64,000 nt of DNA from Symbiodinium natans (GCA_905221605.1 CAJNDS010002425.1:241001-305000), one strand, 5' to 3'. Shown: positions 27,150 through 36,611, counted from the stretch's first letter. Numbers and translations are program-made. Notes: a model not told the origin generated them from the sequence alone.

Positions 27150-27373
27150 GTTTAGGGCTTTTAGGGTTTAGGGTTCAGGGTTTAGGGTTTAGGGCTTTTA
27201 GGGTTTAGGGTTCAGGGTTTAGGGTTTTTAGGGTTTATAGCTTACTTGTTGGACTTAGGGGTTGGCCTGGGCTCTGGAGTTTGGCTCAGTCCCCTCGCAC
27301 ACCCAGCTTCTAACCGGCAAAGCTCTACATCCTCACTTATCCTTGAAGCAGAACGACCCTAAACCCTGAACCT

Positions 27374-27530
27374 TAACCCCCCCCCTCCCTAAACCCTAAA
27401 CCCTAAACCCTAAACCCTAAACCCTAAACCCTAAACCCTAAACCCTAAACCCTAAACCGTAAACCCTAAACCCTAAACCCTAAACCCTAAACCCTAAACC
27501 CTAAACCCTAAACCCTAACCCCCCCCCCTC
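27374..27530 (+). repeat. CCCTAAA array
   Basis: About 21 units bounded at each end by CCCCCC(C)TCCCTAAA. Confidence 0.95.
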
Positions 27531-27546
27531 CCTAAAGCCAAAACCC

Positions 27547-27630
27547 TCCCTTCTGGCCTTCTGGCTGAGGCCCTTCCTGGACAAGCGCCCAGATGGAAGC
27601 ATCCTTTGGTTCGCAGCCCCAGGGTCTTAG
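27547..27630 (+). CDS. Possible terminal exon, unknown
   Basis: LLAFWLRPFLDKRPDGSILW then FAAPGS and TAG 27628. Confidence 0.35.
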   Translation, partial: SLLAFWLRPFLDKRPDGSILWFAAPGS

Positions 27631-27895
27631 GGTTCTCGGGTTGAGGTTAGGGGTTTGGGGTTTGGGGTTTGGGGTTTAGGGTTTAGGGTTTAGGGTTAGG
27701 GTTCAGGGACGCTGCCGGGGGGGGGCGGGGGGGGCTGTGGAGCTTTTGCTGCAAAATTCCCACTCTGCTGTTCTCTGACATTTGTTGGTGTAGGTCCTTC
27801 GAGATGCGTCGAGATGCGCCAGGGTTTTGGGGTAGTTTAGGGTTTCTATGGGGTTTAGCATGTGTTTGGGTCCTGGTTGAGTAGGTCCTGCTTAC

Positions 27896-28062
27896 GTGGC
27901 ACAGGGCACGTGGCAGAGAAGCATGGAGAATGTGCTGGCCCTTCCATCGCACCGCATCGCATTTTGCCGAAATCTAGGATCTCATGCCCCGAACATGAGA
28001 CCAACACTGCATGAAGAAACACCTTCGCCTTCAAGGCATGGAGAAGCACGCCTAGGTTCTTG
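27896..28062 (+). CDS. Possible exon, unknown
   Basis: Open QGTWQRSMENVLALPSHRIA ... NLGSHAPNMRPTLHEETP. No ATG at the start; probably an internal segment if real. Confidence 0.3.
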
Positions 28063-28232
28063 GTTAGGGTTGAGGGTTGAGGGGGCTAGTATTTAGATGG
28101 TTCGGGCCGGGTGCAAGTTTCCCTCGCAAGTCCCATGCCCGGTCCAGTGCCTTGCTTGAAACCCCAAACCCAGAGACGAGCACCCAGTAGGGTTCGGGGT
28201 TTAGGGTTCAGGGTTCAGGGTTTAGGGTTTAG

Positions 28233-28343
28233 GGAACACCCCACACGACTTCCGTCGAGGCGGTCAGTTCTGGCGTGGGCGGGCACTGCTGCGAGCAGGC
28301 GTGCTGCAGTAACCCCATCGAAATGTGGGGCGCCTGTTCCTAG
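28233..28343 (+). CDS. Possible terminal exon, Cys-rich
   Basis: Begins after TTTAG and reads GTPHTTSVEAVSSGVGGHCC, EQACCSNPIEMWGACS, stop TAG 28341. Six cysteines in 36 residues suggest an extracellular tail. An overlapping frame stays open longer but is poorer in composition. Confidence 0.4.
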   Translation, partial: GTPHTTSVEAVSSGVGGHCCEQACCSNPIEMWGACS

Positions 28344-28558
28344 CAACACTTCCCTCACATTAGGCAGTACACTCTAGAATCTAGAGGCACGAACCCAATG
28401 GTCTAAACTCCAAACTTCTCCTCGTGCGTTGTCCATGTTTGTCCCTTCCAACACCACACAGCTTAACAAGGCTACACTGGCACCCACCACCGAAACCCTT
28501 AATTGAATCCAAAAAAAGGTTTAGCATCTTTTCCTTTGTTTTTTGGAGAAGCAAGAGA

Positions 28559-28665
28559 AGCCCCCAAACCCTAAACCCTAAAACCCCAAACCGCAAACCC
28601 TAAACCCCAAACCCCAAACCCCAAACCCCAAACCCTAAACCCCAAACCCCAAACCCCAAACCCAG
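28559..28665 (+). repeat. CCCCAAA variant array
   Basis: CCCTAAA turning to CCCCAAA, ending CCCAG which could be the acceptor of the next exon. Confidence 0.9.
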
Positions 28666-30080
28666 CACGGCCTTCCCTGCCAGGCCCAAGCCATCAGCCC
28701 CCGCCTCGACCCCAGCTGTGCCGGTCGCGGCGCTGCCAGTCGAGGCAGGTTTAGGGGTTAAAGGAAGTGTTTCAGAAGGGAGTTCAAATGTGTTTTTGAA
28801 AGGGTTTCTAAAAGGGTTTGCAAAGGGTTGTAGCTTTTACAAAGGGTGTTAAAAGGGCTTTAGTTTTTTGTCAAAGGGTTTTCAAAAAGGTTTTTGAGGG
28901 TTTTTGTTAGGGTTTAGGGTTTTAAGCAGGGTTTTGGGGGTTTTAAGGTTTTCGGGTTTTGAAGGGCTTCGGGGGTTTGGGGTTTTTTGGCGGTTCTAAG
29001 GGTTTAAAAAGGTTAGGGGCTTGAGGGTTTTGAGGGGCTTTTGGGTTTTTAAGGGTTTTAGGGGTTTTACGCGTTTTAGGGTGTTTCTTGTCTTAGGGTA
29101 TTAAAAGGGTTTCAGGTTTTCTTTTGTTGTGGGGGGGGGGTTTGGGTTTCAGGGTTTAGGGGTTTAGGGTTTAGGGTTTAGGGTTTAGGGTTTAGGGTTT
29201 AGGGTTTAGGGTTTAGGGTTTAGGGTTTAGGGTTTAGGGTTTAGGGTTTAGGGGGCACTGCGCCCTGTGTTGGTCAGGTACTTGCACCGAAGCCAGCCGC
29301 GTTGACCTCAGAGCCACGTGCGGTGCAGCAAGTGTCGCATGCAACTGGGAGCTTTAGGGTTTAGGGTTTAGGGTTTAGGGTTTAGGGTTTAGGGTTTAGG
29401 AGCGTTTAGGGTTTAGGGCCATTGCAGTGCAGGCATCTGACCCATCGCTGCAGCCACATCTCTGTCCGACTGCCCCAGCATCCAGCCCGGCTGCCCCAAT
29501 GCCCTTGCCGGCCGCCGCGCCCGCAGCGACGCCTGCAGCCCTACCAGCACACGCCACGGCTCCAGTTCCTGCAGCCACACCGGCACCCGCCACAGCCTGC
29601 TTCTCAAAGCCCAGTGCTCCAGCCGGGCCCTGTGGCCCCCCACCCGGGCCAACAGCAAAGGGCCCACTGGCTCTGCCAGCCAGCTCGAGGCCAGCAGCAC
29701 CAGTGGGTCCGAGCTCACCTCCTCCAGACTCCAGACCCGTCAGCCCACCGCCACCTACACCCACGCCCGCCACACCTGCAATTCCTTCGCCCTCGACACC
29801 TGCTGTTCCTGCGAGGCTGCGCCCTCAGCTCATGAAAGATGTGGCTACTTCGAGGTTCATGGTACTTAGTATCCCACTTATAACCCTATTAGGGTACTTA
29901 AGGGGCTTATATGGGTCATAACTACACCTATCATGGGCTACTAAGTACCTTGAACCTCCGAGTAGGGTCAGCATACGGGCCGCGTTCTGGACGACACGCG
30001 CCTGCGCACTGGCAGGCCAAAGAGCGCCACACCTTCTGCCCAGGCCCGAGAGGGTGGGCGCAAGCGAAGATACCCGAAAT
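28666..30080 (+). CDS. Pro/Ala-rich protein, several exons
   Basis: Exons 28666-28748 (AFPARPKPSAPASTPAVPVA ...), 29252-29350 (GTAPCVGQVLAPKPAALTSE ...), about 29432-29843 (ASDPSLQPHLCPTAPASSPA ... GPCGPPPGPT ...) and 29966-30080 (GQHTGRVLDDTRLRTGRPKS ...). The first junction is in phase when a GT-AG intron made of TTTAGGG sequence is removed; the 29844-29965 junction is in phase with a family B introner used as GC-AG. The product is disordered, over half Pro, Ala, Ser. GPCGPPPGPT recurs in the 32.3 kb exon, so both may belong to one gene or be paralogues. Such proteins are often wall or scaffold components; here this is a guess. Confidence 0.5.
29152..29251 (+). repeat. TTTAGGG array
   Basis: About 13 units forming the end of a proposed intron (AG at 29251). 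Confidence 0.95.
29353..29420 (+). repeat. TTTAGGG array
   Basis: GGGAGC precedes it and GGAGC interrupts it near the right end, perhaps a short target duplication. Confidence 0.9.
29844..29965 (+). mobile_element. Introner family B
   Basis: GCTACTTCGAGGTTCATGG ... CCTTGAACCTCCGAGTAG; GC-AG intron. Confidence 0.9.
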
Positions 30081-30150
30081 TAGGGTTTAGGGTTTAGGGT
30101 TTAGGGTTTAGGGTTTAGGGTTTAGGGTTTAGGGTTTAGGGTTTAGGGCC
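30079..30150 (+). repeat. TTTAGGG array
   Basis: Ten units. Confidence 0.95.
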
Positions 30151-30177
30151 CTACACCCTAAACCCGAAACCTTGCTT

Positions 30178-30286
30178 TGACAACCCCAAACCGACTTGTT
30201 TGTAGGTTACCCAAGAATCCTACCGTGTCCTACTAGGAGTTTCACAATGAGAGCCTAGAACAAACTAGATTCTGAGTTCTTACGGT
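30178..30286 (+). mobile_element. Introner family D
   Basis: CCAAACCGACTTGTTTGTAG ... GCCTAGAACAAACTAGATTC. Confidence 0.75.
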
Positions 30287-30299
30287 TGAATCCTTGGGG

Positions 30300-30419
30300 A
30301 CCATCACGGTCGGGCCGTCATCCCCCAAAAGATCGCGTGACGAATCCTACACCCCATCCTACGAAGCCCAGAAACCTCCTATTATGCTTGTCTGCCCGAA
30401 AACCCCTGTAATTCAGTAA
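30300..30419 (+). CDS. Possible terminal exon, unknown
   Basis: TITVGPSSPKRSRDESYTPS, YEAQKPPIMLVCPKTPVIQ, stop TAA 30417. Follows family D. Confidence 0.35.
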   Translation, partial: TITVGPSSPKRSRDESYTPSYEAQKPPIMLVCPKTPVIQ

Positions 30420-30702
30420 TGTTCATCAGATACCCAATACGGCCTACAAGCCTCCTATAAACTTATAAGCCCTCCACAGCCCACGAAGCTCCTATAATGA
30501 ACCCCTTACAAACTGATAAACCCTATACCCCTCCTATGAACCTCTTATTAGGCTTGGTAACCCTATGAACCTCCTATAGACCTCAAAGCTCTCAAAACTG
30601 GATCCGTGTTGGTTATAACTTTACATGTTTGTCTAATGAAATTCCCAATAAGGCATAAACATGATTAATTTAGATATACCCCCCAACAAGGAAGCAGAAA
30701 GC
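30420..30702. other. AT-richer unassigned stretch
   Basis: Degenerate CTCCTAT(A/G)AA steps derived from CCCTATAAA-type units. No gene. Confidence 0.5.
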
Positions 30703-30782
30703 CCCTAAACCCTAAACCCTAAACCCTAAACCCTAAACCCTAAACCCTAAACCCCAAACCCTAAACCCTAAACCCTAAACCT
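30703..30782 (+). repeat. CCCTAAA array
   Basis: About 11 units, one CCCCAAA. Confidence 0.95.
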
Positions 30783-30797
30783 CGTAATCGCCCTGCG

Positions 30798-30917
30798 ATG
30801 TGGATTCGCCCCAGCTGTGCAGGAGTGAAAAAAAACCCTAAACCTCATTTCTCGAAGCTGAGGCCGTCGCGGCCCTCGGCCCACCCCCGCCCAGGAGTCG
30901 AAGCCGAAACGCCTTAG
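30798..30917 (+). CDS. Possible 39-aa ORF, basic
   Basis: MWIRPSCAGVKKNPKPHFSK to TAG 30915. It reads through CCTAAACC, so may be chance. Confidence 0.2.
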   Translation: MWIRPSCAGVKKNPKPHFSKLRPSRPSAHPRPGVEAETP

Positions 30918-30949
30918 CCGGATAAGCCCTTATAAGCTGGGGTTTCGGG

Positions 30950-31068
30950 TATATAGGGTTTATAGGGTTTTTAGGGTTTTTAGGGTTTTTTTTGGGTTTG
31001 TTGGGTTTTTTTTGGGTTTGTAGGGTTTATAGGGTTTATAGGGTTTATAGGGTTTATAGGGTTTATAG
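30950..31068 (+). repeat. TTTATAGGG variant array
   Basis: GGGTTTATA and GGGTTTTT units, a nine-base variant of the TTTAGGG family. Confidence 0.9.
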
Positions 31069-31166
31069 GCTCCCCCTGATACTTAACAGTCCTTAATAGG
31101 AATTATTGTATGCCCCTTTTTGCCCTTTTATAATCTTAGTGCAGGGGGAACATGCCAACTTATAAG
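31066..31166 (+). mobile_element. Introner family A
   Basis: GGCTCCCCCTGATACTTAAC ... GGGGGAACATGCC. Confidence 0.75.
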
Positions 31167-31628
31167 GTATTTGGGGTGGGTGCGTTTTTTGCTGAACATT
31201 TTCGGACAGGACATCATAGCCCGGATGCACAAACGGTTTAGGGTCCTCTTCTGGCTTTAGCTGCTGGGTTCAGAATTGGGATGTTCCCCCTTTATACAAC
31301 AGTCCTCAATAGAGATGAGAATAGGGCGGGGGGCGTACTATAATCCCGATGAAGGAGTGTTAGTATAAGGGGGAAAATCGCAAGTTCAGGATGTGGGTGG
31401 GATCCGGTGGCCTTGTTGCAGATGTCGAGATTGGGGGTCTTAAGCTCCCGCTTGATGTTGGGGTAATGGAGTCTAGCTTGGCATGTTCACCCCGTTTACT
31501 TGCGGTTCGTAATTGAGAGTATGTTGCGGTGCTACAAGCCCTATTAAGGACTGCTCGTATCACCGGGAACATCCCAAAGTTTAGCCAACAAGTTCATGAC
31601 CTGGCATCTAACGCTGCAGTGTTTAGTT
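31167..31628 (+). CDS. Unknown protein, exons between A introners
   Basis: Segments 31167-31235 (VFGVGAFFAEHFRTGHHSPD), 31261-31272 (LLGS), 31385 to about 31468 (FRMWVGSGGLVADVEIGGLK, LPLDVGVM) and 31578-31628 (FSQQVHDLASNAAVFS, stop TAG 31626). Two family A elements sit in it. Around the second one, TCTAGC and TTTAGC flank the insert; deleting one copy gives an uninterrupted frame ...GVMESSQQVHDLAS..., good evidence for coding here. The pattern of alternating hydrophobics suggests beta structure. The first boundary (a 25-base gap) is too short to be sure. No family recognised. Confidence 0.45.
31274..31384 (+). mobile_element. Introner family A
   Basis: AATTGGGATGTTCCCCC ... GGGGGAAAATCGCAAG; TTCAG duplicated at the edges. 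Confidence 0.85.
31475..31577 (+). mobile_element. Introner family A
   Basis: TTGGCATGTTCACCCCGTTT ... CCGGGAACATCCCAAAG; T(C/T)TAGC duplicated. Confidence 0.85.
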
Positions 31629-31868
31629 AGGTCTGGTAAAGGCACGGGGGGGTGCCCATAAGCTGATCTTCTCACCATCGCATTCACTAAACCCTAAAAA
31701 CGGGAACTGCTGGGCAGATCCGGACCATTCGTCACGCACGTGTTTCAAGCTTTGCAACCCTAAACCCACCCTCGACCCTAAACCCTAAACCCTAACGACC
31801 TTATCATCAAATGCTTCTCTTATAGCCCTGCTCTCCCGCTCGTTTGGGGTGTAGGGTTTAGGGTGACA

Positions 31869-33454
31869 AGCTAGCATACTCTGGCACACGCAGTAAGAAT
31901 GCATGTCAATGTGCCTGTGGCAGCCAGGGTGAACGCGCCTGGTGCACCCTCCTTGCTGTCTCGGCCGGCATCCACGCCTTCTGTGCCGCAGGCAGCAAGT
32001 TAAGGTTTAGGGTTTAGGGTTTAGGGTTTAGGGTTTAGGGTTTAGGGTTTAGGGTTTAGGGTTTAGAGTGCAGCAGGACTTGGTGTCGCGTGTTTCAGCA
32101 TTCCTCGATACAGCTGCAGGTTGGTGGTGTACTTGCTAGTAGGAAAGATGACGCATTTTCACACCATGGCCGGCAGGCAGCCACCTCCACCTTGGGCCAC
32201 GTGCTCGGTGGCTTTCGGGTGTTTTGCTCGGCGTGATTGAACATGTGATGATGAGGTCCTGCAGTGCCGAAGATAGGTGCGGCTGCAGGGACACCACCTG
32301 CACCAGGAGTGCCGAAGATAGGTCCGACTGCTGGGACACCACCTGCACCAGGAGTGCCAAAGATAGGTCCAAGTGCGGGGACACCTTCTGCACCAGCAGG
32401 CCCCTGCGGTCCACCACCTGGGCCGACAGGTCCACCACCCGGACCGACAGGTCCACCACCCGGACCAACAGGTCCACCACTTCAGCCACCCACAGCTCCT
32501 GGCAAGACGCCAGCATTCGGAGGGCCATTGAAGTTCAACACTCCCACAACACCAGCTCCAGCAGGACCGAGTGGGCCACCGCCAGGACCAACCGGCCCGC
32601 CTCCTGCAACACCAACAATCGGCAAGACACCAGGACCTGCAATGGCAGCGAGGCTGCTTGGACCAGGCAGCCCACCGCCGGGACCAACAGGTCCGCCACC
32701 TGGCCCGGCTGGTCCGCCACCTGGCCCAACAGGACCACCACCTGGCCCAACAGGCCCGCCACCAGGACCAACAGCCCCGGCTGCGTGTCTAGGCAAACCT
32801 TCTGGCCCAACTGGACCTCCACCAGGCCCTGCAGGCCCACCAGCTGGACCCACTGGCCCACCACCCGGGCCAGCAGCACCCAGACCTGCAGGACCCACTG
32901 GCCCACCACCAGGTCCAGTGGGACCACCTCCAGGACCGACAGGACCACCTCCAGGACCAACAGGGCCACCACCAGGGCCCAACAGGCCTCCAGGACCAGC
33001 TGGGCCACCCCCCTCCGCACTTCCATCTCGACCCTCAGCACTTCCCACAGCATCGGCACTTCCAACTTCCAGCCCTCCAGCGCCAGCGGCATGCCCAGCG
33101 CGGCCATCTGCACTTCCCGCATCAACGCCGGCAGCTTGCCCAGCAACGCCCTCCGCACTTCCGACAAGTGCTTGTGCCCCACGAGGTCCTGCAGGCCCAC
33201 CGCCTGGACCTGGAGGGTCGCCCTCGCACATCTCGGCCTCCGGAGCCCCGCCAGGCCCTGCAGGTCCCCCGCCTGCCGCCTGCACCCACTTCTCCAGTTC
33301 TGCAGCACCAACCCATGCGAGTTGCTGCTCCGGCCCACCTCCTGGCCCAGCCGGGCCTCCGCCGGGACCCTGTGGACCCCCGCCGGGACCGACTGGTCCG
33401 CCACCTGGTCCAGCTATGGCGGATCCTCCCGTGGAGGATTGCCCGGTGCAGTGA
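31869..33454 (+). CDS. Proline-rich repeat protein (GPPPGP)
   Basis: Exon 31869-31998 (...VPVAARVNAPGAPSLLSRPA...) joins exon 32264-33454 in phase after removal of 31999-32263 (GT-AG, containing a TTTAGGG array). The second exon has three copies of PKIG(A/P)xAGT(P)xAPG(V), then a long run of GPPPGPT units, a linker rich in SALP and ACPA, and a final block GPPPGPAGPPPG ending PPVEDCPVQ and TGA 33452. The repeat pattern is collagen-like in having glycine every few residues but has no strict G-x-y triplets throughout. Extracellular or scaffold role is inferred only. The antisense strand is also open because the repeat reads as GGGPVGPG. Coding direction is chosen from the spliced upstream exon and shared motif at 29.6 kb. 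Confidence 0.5.
32002..32066 (+). repeat. TTTAGGG array
   Basis: Nine units within the proposed intron 31999-32263. Confidence 0.95.
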
Positions 33455-33539
33455 TTGTTCATGAACCGTCAAGTTAATGTTTGTGGCTGAAATCTAGTGT
33501 TGAGATAGATCGACGAGATACTGTCGATAAATAGACAGA

Positions 33540-33599
33540 CACAGGGAGATGCCCGCACTCGCGCACACACACACACACACATACAGAGACGGAGAGAGC

Positions 33600-33636
<37 letters not shown>

Positions 33637-33800
33637 AGCCAGAGAAAGAAAGAGAGAGTGAGGGAGACACGCAGAGTCGACACAGACACAGGCACAGAGA
33701 CGGAGACAGACACAGTTTCTGAGACAGAGACAGAGACAGAGACAGAGACACCTACACCTGCACCTGCACCTACACCTACACCTACACCCACACTGACAGC
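33540..33800 (+). repeat. CA, GA and ACAGAG microsatellites
   Basis: Successive blocks of CACACA, GAGAGA, ACAGAG and CTACAC hexamers in the presumed 3' region of the proline-rich gene. Confidence 0.9.
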
Positions 33801-33885
33801 GACACTATAGTTTCCACTTAAACTGACTTCCTTCAACTTAGCCAACTAACCAACTTACTAAACCAGCTAGCTTTATATGCACGTG

Positions 33886-33923
33886 TGTGTGTGTGTGCAT
33901 ATACATATATATATATATATATG
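33886..33923 (+). repeat. GT and TA microsatellite
   Basis: GTGTGTGT then ATATATAT. Confidence 0.95.
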
Positions 33924-34185
33924 TGCAATTTTGCGTTTATTCGACGTCCATATGTTATGGTACAAACATGTGCACACTTCTTTCTTCCCACATGTGAAAA
34001 CTTCGGCCCTCGTCCTTCCAAGCTTGCTGCCAGGACGCCGGGGCCACCAAGGTGGCACCTGTTCATTTTTGGCTTCTCAGGGTTTAGGGTTCAGGGCTAG
34101 GGTTTAGGGTTTAGGGTTTCGGGTTTAGGGTTCAGGGCTAGGGTTTAGGGTTTCTGGTTTAGGGTGTAGGGGTTAGGGTTTCCAG

Positions 34186-34568
34186 GGTTTGGGAATACAG
34201 TGTCCAGATTTTTTTCGTGTGTGGTGGAGGTGGCGTCTCTTCTGGATGGAAGATATGGGAGGATAGGGAATGGCTTGAAGGAGGTATGCAGACTCTGTAC
34301 GAGCACTTCCAGGGTTCATGGGCACTTTGAGCTTATAACCGCAACGATAGGTCTACTTATAGCCTGCTTTGAGGACTTAAGGGCTTTTAAGTCTTAAGTG
34401 CAGCTATAATTGGGGGTTATAAACGTACCCTGAACCTCGAACTCTTGCAAAGCTGACAGCGCCTATTCCGGGCCTGCTGCATGTTTGACTGCAAAAGGCT
34501 GCCGGGTGGAACTGCTTAGCGCAAGCATACCTTCTCTTTTGGAGCGTGGTGTTGCGTTGAGGGTTTAG
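34186..34568 (+). CDS. Unknown protein, last two exons
   Basis: Exon 34186-34313 reads VWEYSVQIFFVCGGGVSSGW, KIWEDREWLEGGMQTLYEHF; exon 34453-34568 reads ADSAYSGPAACLTAKGCRVE, LLSASIPSLLERGVALRV and ends TAG 34566. They join in phase through a family B introner with a G/GT donor and CAAAG acceptor (34314-34452). The first exon is rich in Trp, Tyr and charges, the second has Cys and a helical end. The stop lies in the first TTTAGGG unit of a short array, so the array may have truncated an older, longer protein; beyond it the frame continues for 33 codons. No family recognised. Confidence 0.55.
34314..34452 (+). mobile_element. Introner family B
   Basis: GGTTCATGGGCACTTTGAGC ... CCCTGAACCTCGAACTC; GT-AG. 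Confidence 0.8.
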
Positions 34569-34795
34569 GGTTTAGGGTTCAGGGGGGCTTTGGGGAAAGG
34601 GTGTGAGATTGACACGAAAGATGGGCTCGAGATGGTCGAGGCTGTTCGCCTCACCCCTCGAGGCTGCGAGATTGTAACCCTAAACCCTAAACCCTAAACC
34701 CTAAACCCTAAACCCCTACTTGAAGGCTCGCGGGATCCTACGAAGCTAGTAGAGCTTGGTTTCCTTGGTGCTGAGCTTTGGGTGTGCGAGCTCAG

Positions 34796-34872
34796 GACGT
34801 AGCCCAGGCAGAACTCTTAGGTGTGGGATGTATTCTACGTGCCCTAAGTTGGGTTGCTCTGATGCAAGCCAG
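34796..34872 (+). CDS. Possible internal exon, unknown
   Basis: Acceptor GCGAGCTCAG; DVAQAELLGVGCILRALSWV then ALMQA; donor AG/GTTTAT. Helical, possibly a membrane segment. Confidence 0.35.
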
Positions 34873-34879
34873 GTTTATA

Positions 34880-35052
34880 ACCCTAAAGCCCTAAAGTTCC
34901 CCTCAAAACCCTAAGCCCCAAGCCCTAAGCCCTAACCCTAAACCCTAAACCCTACACCCCTAAACCCCTAACCCCTAAACCCTAAACCCTAAACCCGAAA
35001 CCCTAAACCCTAAACCCTAAACCGCCACCCCCCCCCCCCCCCCCCCCCCCCC
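34880..35052 (+). repeat. CCCTAAA array with C-run
   Basis: Mixed CCCTAAA and CCCTAAG units followed by about 25 C, leading to CCACGCAG. Confidence 0.9.
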
Positions 35053-35074
35053 TTCACCCCATCCTGCCACGCAG

Positions 35075-35137
35075 CTCGACGGCAAGATGGATGCGGCCGC
35101 ACGGCGCAAGGCACAGCAGCACGAAAGCCTCGACTAA
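35075..35137 (+). CDS. Possible terminal exon, helical
   Basis: LDGKMDAAARRKAQQHESLD, stop TAA 35135. Compare the exon at 36513 (LDAKMAARQREAAG): similar spacing of L-D-x-K-M and basic residues. Confidence 0.4.
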   Translation, partial: LDGKMDAAARRKAQQHESLD

Positions 35138-35167
35138 GACACGATGTAGGCCCTCATTTCCCTTGTT

Positions 35168-35400
35168 TAGGGTTGAGGTTTAGGGTTTAGGGTTTAGGGT
35201 TTAGGGTTTAGGGTTTAGGGTTTAGGGTTTAGGGTTTAGGGTTTAGGGTTTAGGGTTTAGGGTTTAGGGTTTAGGGTTTAGGTTAGGGTTTAGGGTTTAG
35301 GGTTTAGGGTTTAGGGTTTAGGGTTTAGGGTTTAGGGTTTAGGGTTTAGGGTTGGGGTTTAGGGTTTAGGGGTTAGGGGTTTAGGGTTAAGGGTCGAGGG
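35168..35400 (+). repeat. TTTAGGG array
   Basis: About 30 units, the longest uniform plus array in the window. Confidence 0.95.
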
Positions 35401-35528
35401 TCTAGGGTTTTGAGTGTAGGGGGGGAGTTCCCTTATACTCCCCTTAAACCAAAAGTGTGCCCTTTATTCCTGGCTACTCCTGGGTCAAGTCAAGTTCTGG
35501 ATGTTTTGGCGACTTGTGCAGGGTTAAC

Positions 35529-35572
35529 ATGTATATGTATATTTATATATATATAGAGAGAGAGAGAGACAC
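35529..35572 (+). repeat. TA and GA microsatellite
   Basis: ATATAT then GAGAGA. Confidence 0.9.
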
Positions 35573-35705
35573 TTTCTGTTCAAAATTAAAGTATGTTTGG
35601 AGTCTTGTTTATTAATTGATTACGGGTAGTGGCCGGCGAGGAAAGGGGCAAACAAGACAAATCTTGCTTCACCCTTCATGATCATCACCTGCACGATATC
35701 TCTAG

Positions 35706-35867
35706 CTCAACACAGCCATGTGGTGTTCGCCCAACGGTTCAACCTACACACCCTACAGCTGCAACTTAAAGGTTGTATGGGCTGCACAAACAGCCCAGGC
35801 GACGAATGCTAAGATCTTTGATCCTCCTCAAATTCCTGGAGATACCGATCTTCTGACTTACGCATAG
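35706..35867 (+). CDS. Possible terminal exon, unknown
   Basis: After ATATCTCTAG the frame reads LNTAMWCSPNGSTYTPYSCN, LKVVWAAQTAQATNAKIFDP, PQIPGDTDLLTYA and ends TAG 35865. An ATG lies at 35718, so it may also be a short complete protein. Composition is balanced and free of repeat codons. No family recognised. Confidence 0.45.
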   Translation, partial: LNTAMWCSPNGSTYTPYSCNLKVVWAAQTAQATNAKIFDPPQIPGDTDLLTYA

Positions 35868-35894
35868 TTGCCTTGTCTGCGGTGTGACAAGGAA

Positions 35895-36052
35895 GCCCTA
35901 CTTGGAGGTTCATGGTACTTACTAACCAATTATAACTGTACTTATAACCCTACTTATAACACCCCTAAAGGGCCTTATAGGGGTTATCCCAATTATAAGT
36001 AGGGTTATAAGCCCAGTTATAAGTGGTTATTAAGTCCCATGAACCTTCAGTA
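35895..36052 (+). mobile_element. Introner family B
   Basis: CTACTTGGAGGTTCATGG ... CCCATGAACCTTCAGTAG; nearly the same as the copy at 3752. Confidence 0.9.
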
Positions 36053-36062
36053 GACCTGACCT

Positions 36063-36222
36063 TCCCCGAACCTACTTCTTGGTAGGTGATCAAAGAATTC
36101 TAGAAGGGGCTTCATGATGGCACCCTAGAAAAAGGTAGTAGGTTTTGGCGTCTTAGAGGGTAAACCCCTAAATACATTGATAATCGGAACCTACAAAGAA
36201 GTAGGTTTTGGGTTCTTCAGGT
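36063..36222 (+). mobile_element. Introner family D, two right ends
   Basis: CCGAACCTACTTCTTGGTAG ... GTAGTAGGTTTTGG, then a second right end AAGAAGTAGGTTTTGGGTTC. Confidence 0.7.
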
Positions 36223-36233
36223 AAACATTAACG

Positions 36234-36331
36234 TTTGGGATGTCCCCCCTTGTACTATCAATCCTTCATAGGGATTCTAGCACCCCGTATTATGTATCAT
36301 CCCGAATCAGGATAAGGGGGGACCATCCCAA
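36234..36331 (+). mobile_element. Introner family A
   Basis: TTTGGGATGTCCCCCCTTGT ... GATAAGGGGGGACCATCCC. Confidence 0.8.
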
Positions 36332-36336
36332 TACAC

Positions 36337-36408
36337 AAGTCAAAAGCGCTTCCAAGTCGGGTGTTTGGCTGCAACAGTTCCCCCAACCCCCGGGGACCAC
36401 CTGCGTAG
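36337..36408 (+). CDS. Paralogous exon, copy 1
   Basis: KSKALPSRVFGCNSSPNPRG then PPA and stop TAG 36406. Related to 46652-46744 (KSKGIPSRVLGGKSSPNPGG). Both follow a family A sequence. Confidence 0.45.
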   Translation, partial: KSKALPSRVFGCNSSPNPRGPPA

Positions 36409-36512
36409 CAAGACGTTGGGGCTGTTTGCCCTAAACCCTAAACCCCCTAAACCCCCTAAACCCCCTAAACCCTGAACCCTAAACCCTAAACCCTAAACCC
36501 TACCTTCAAGTA

Positions 36513-36611
36513 ATGAAGGCTGAGCTTGATGCCAAGATGGCTGCGCGGCAGCGCGAGGCGGCTGGGGTGGAGCCTGCTTTTGTGTTCTGGGTTTACATTG
36601 GGTGCCTTTAG
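36513..36611 (+). CDS. Possible terminal exon, helical
   Basis: MKAELDAKMAARQREAAGVE then PAFVFWVYIGCL, stop TAG 36609. A charged helix followed by a hydrophobic tail. Preceded by CTTCAAG. Confidence 0.4.
   Translation: MKAELDAKMAARQREAAGVEPAFVFWVYIGCL

Noticed and set aside
32482-33462. Minus-strand 326-codon Gly/Pro ORF
   Set aside because: Antisense of the GPPPGP repeat; the plus frame has an in-phase upstream exon and motif repeats outside the simple part.
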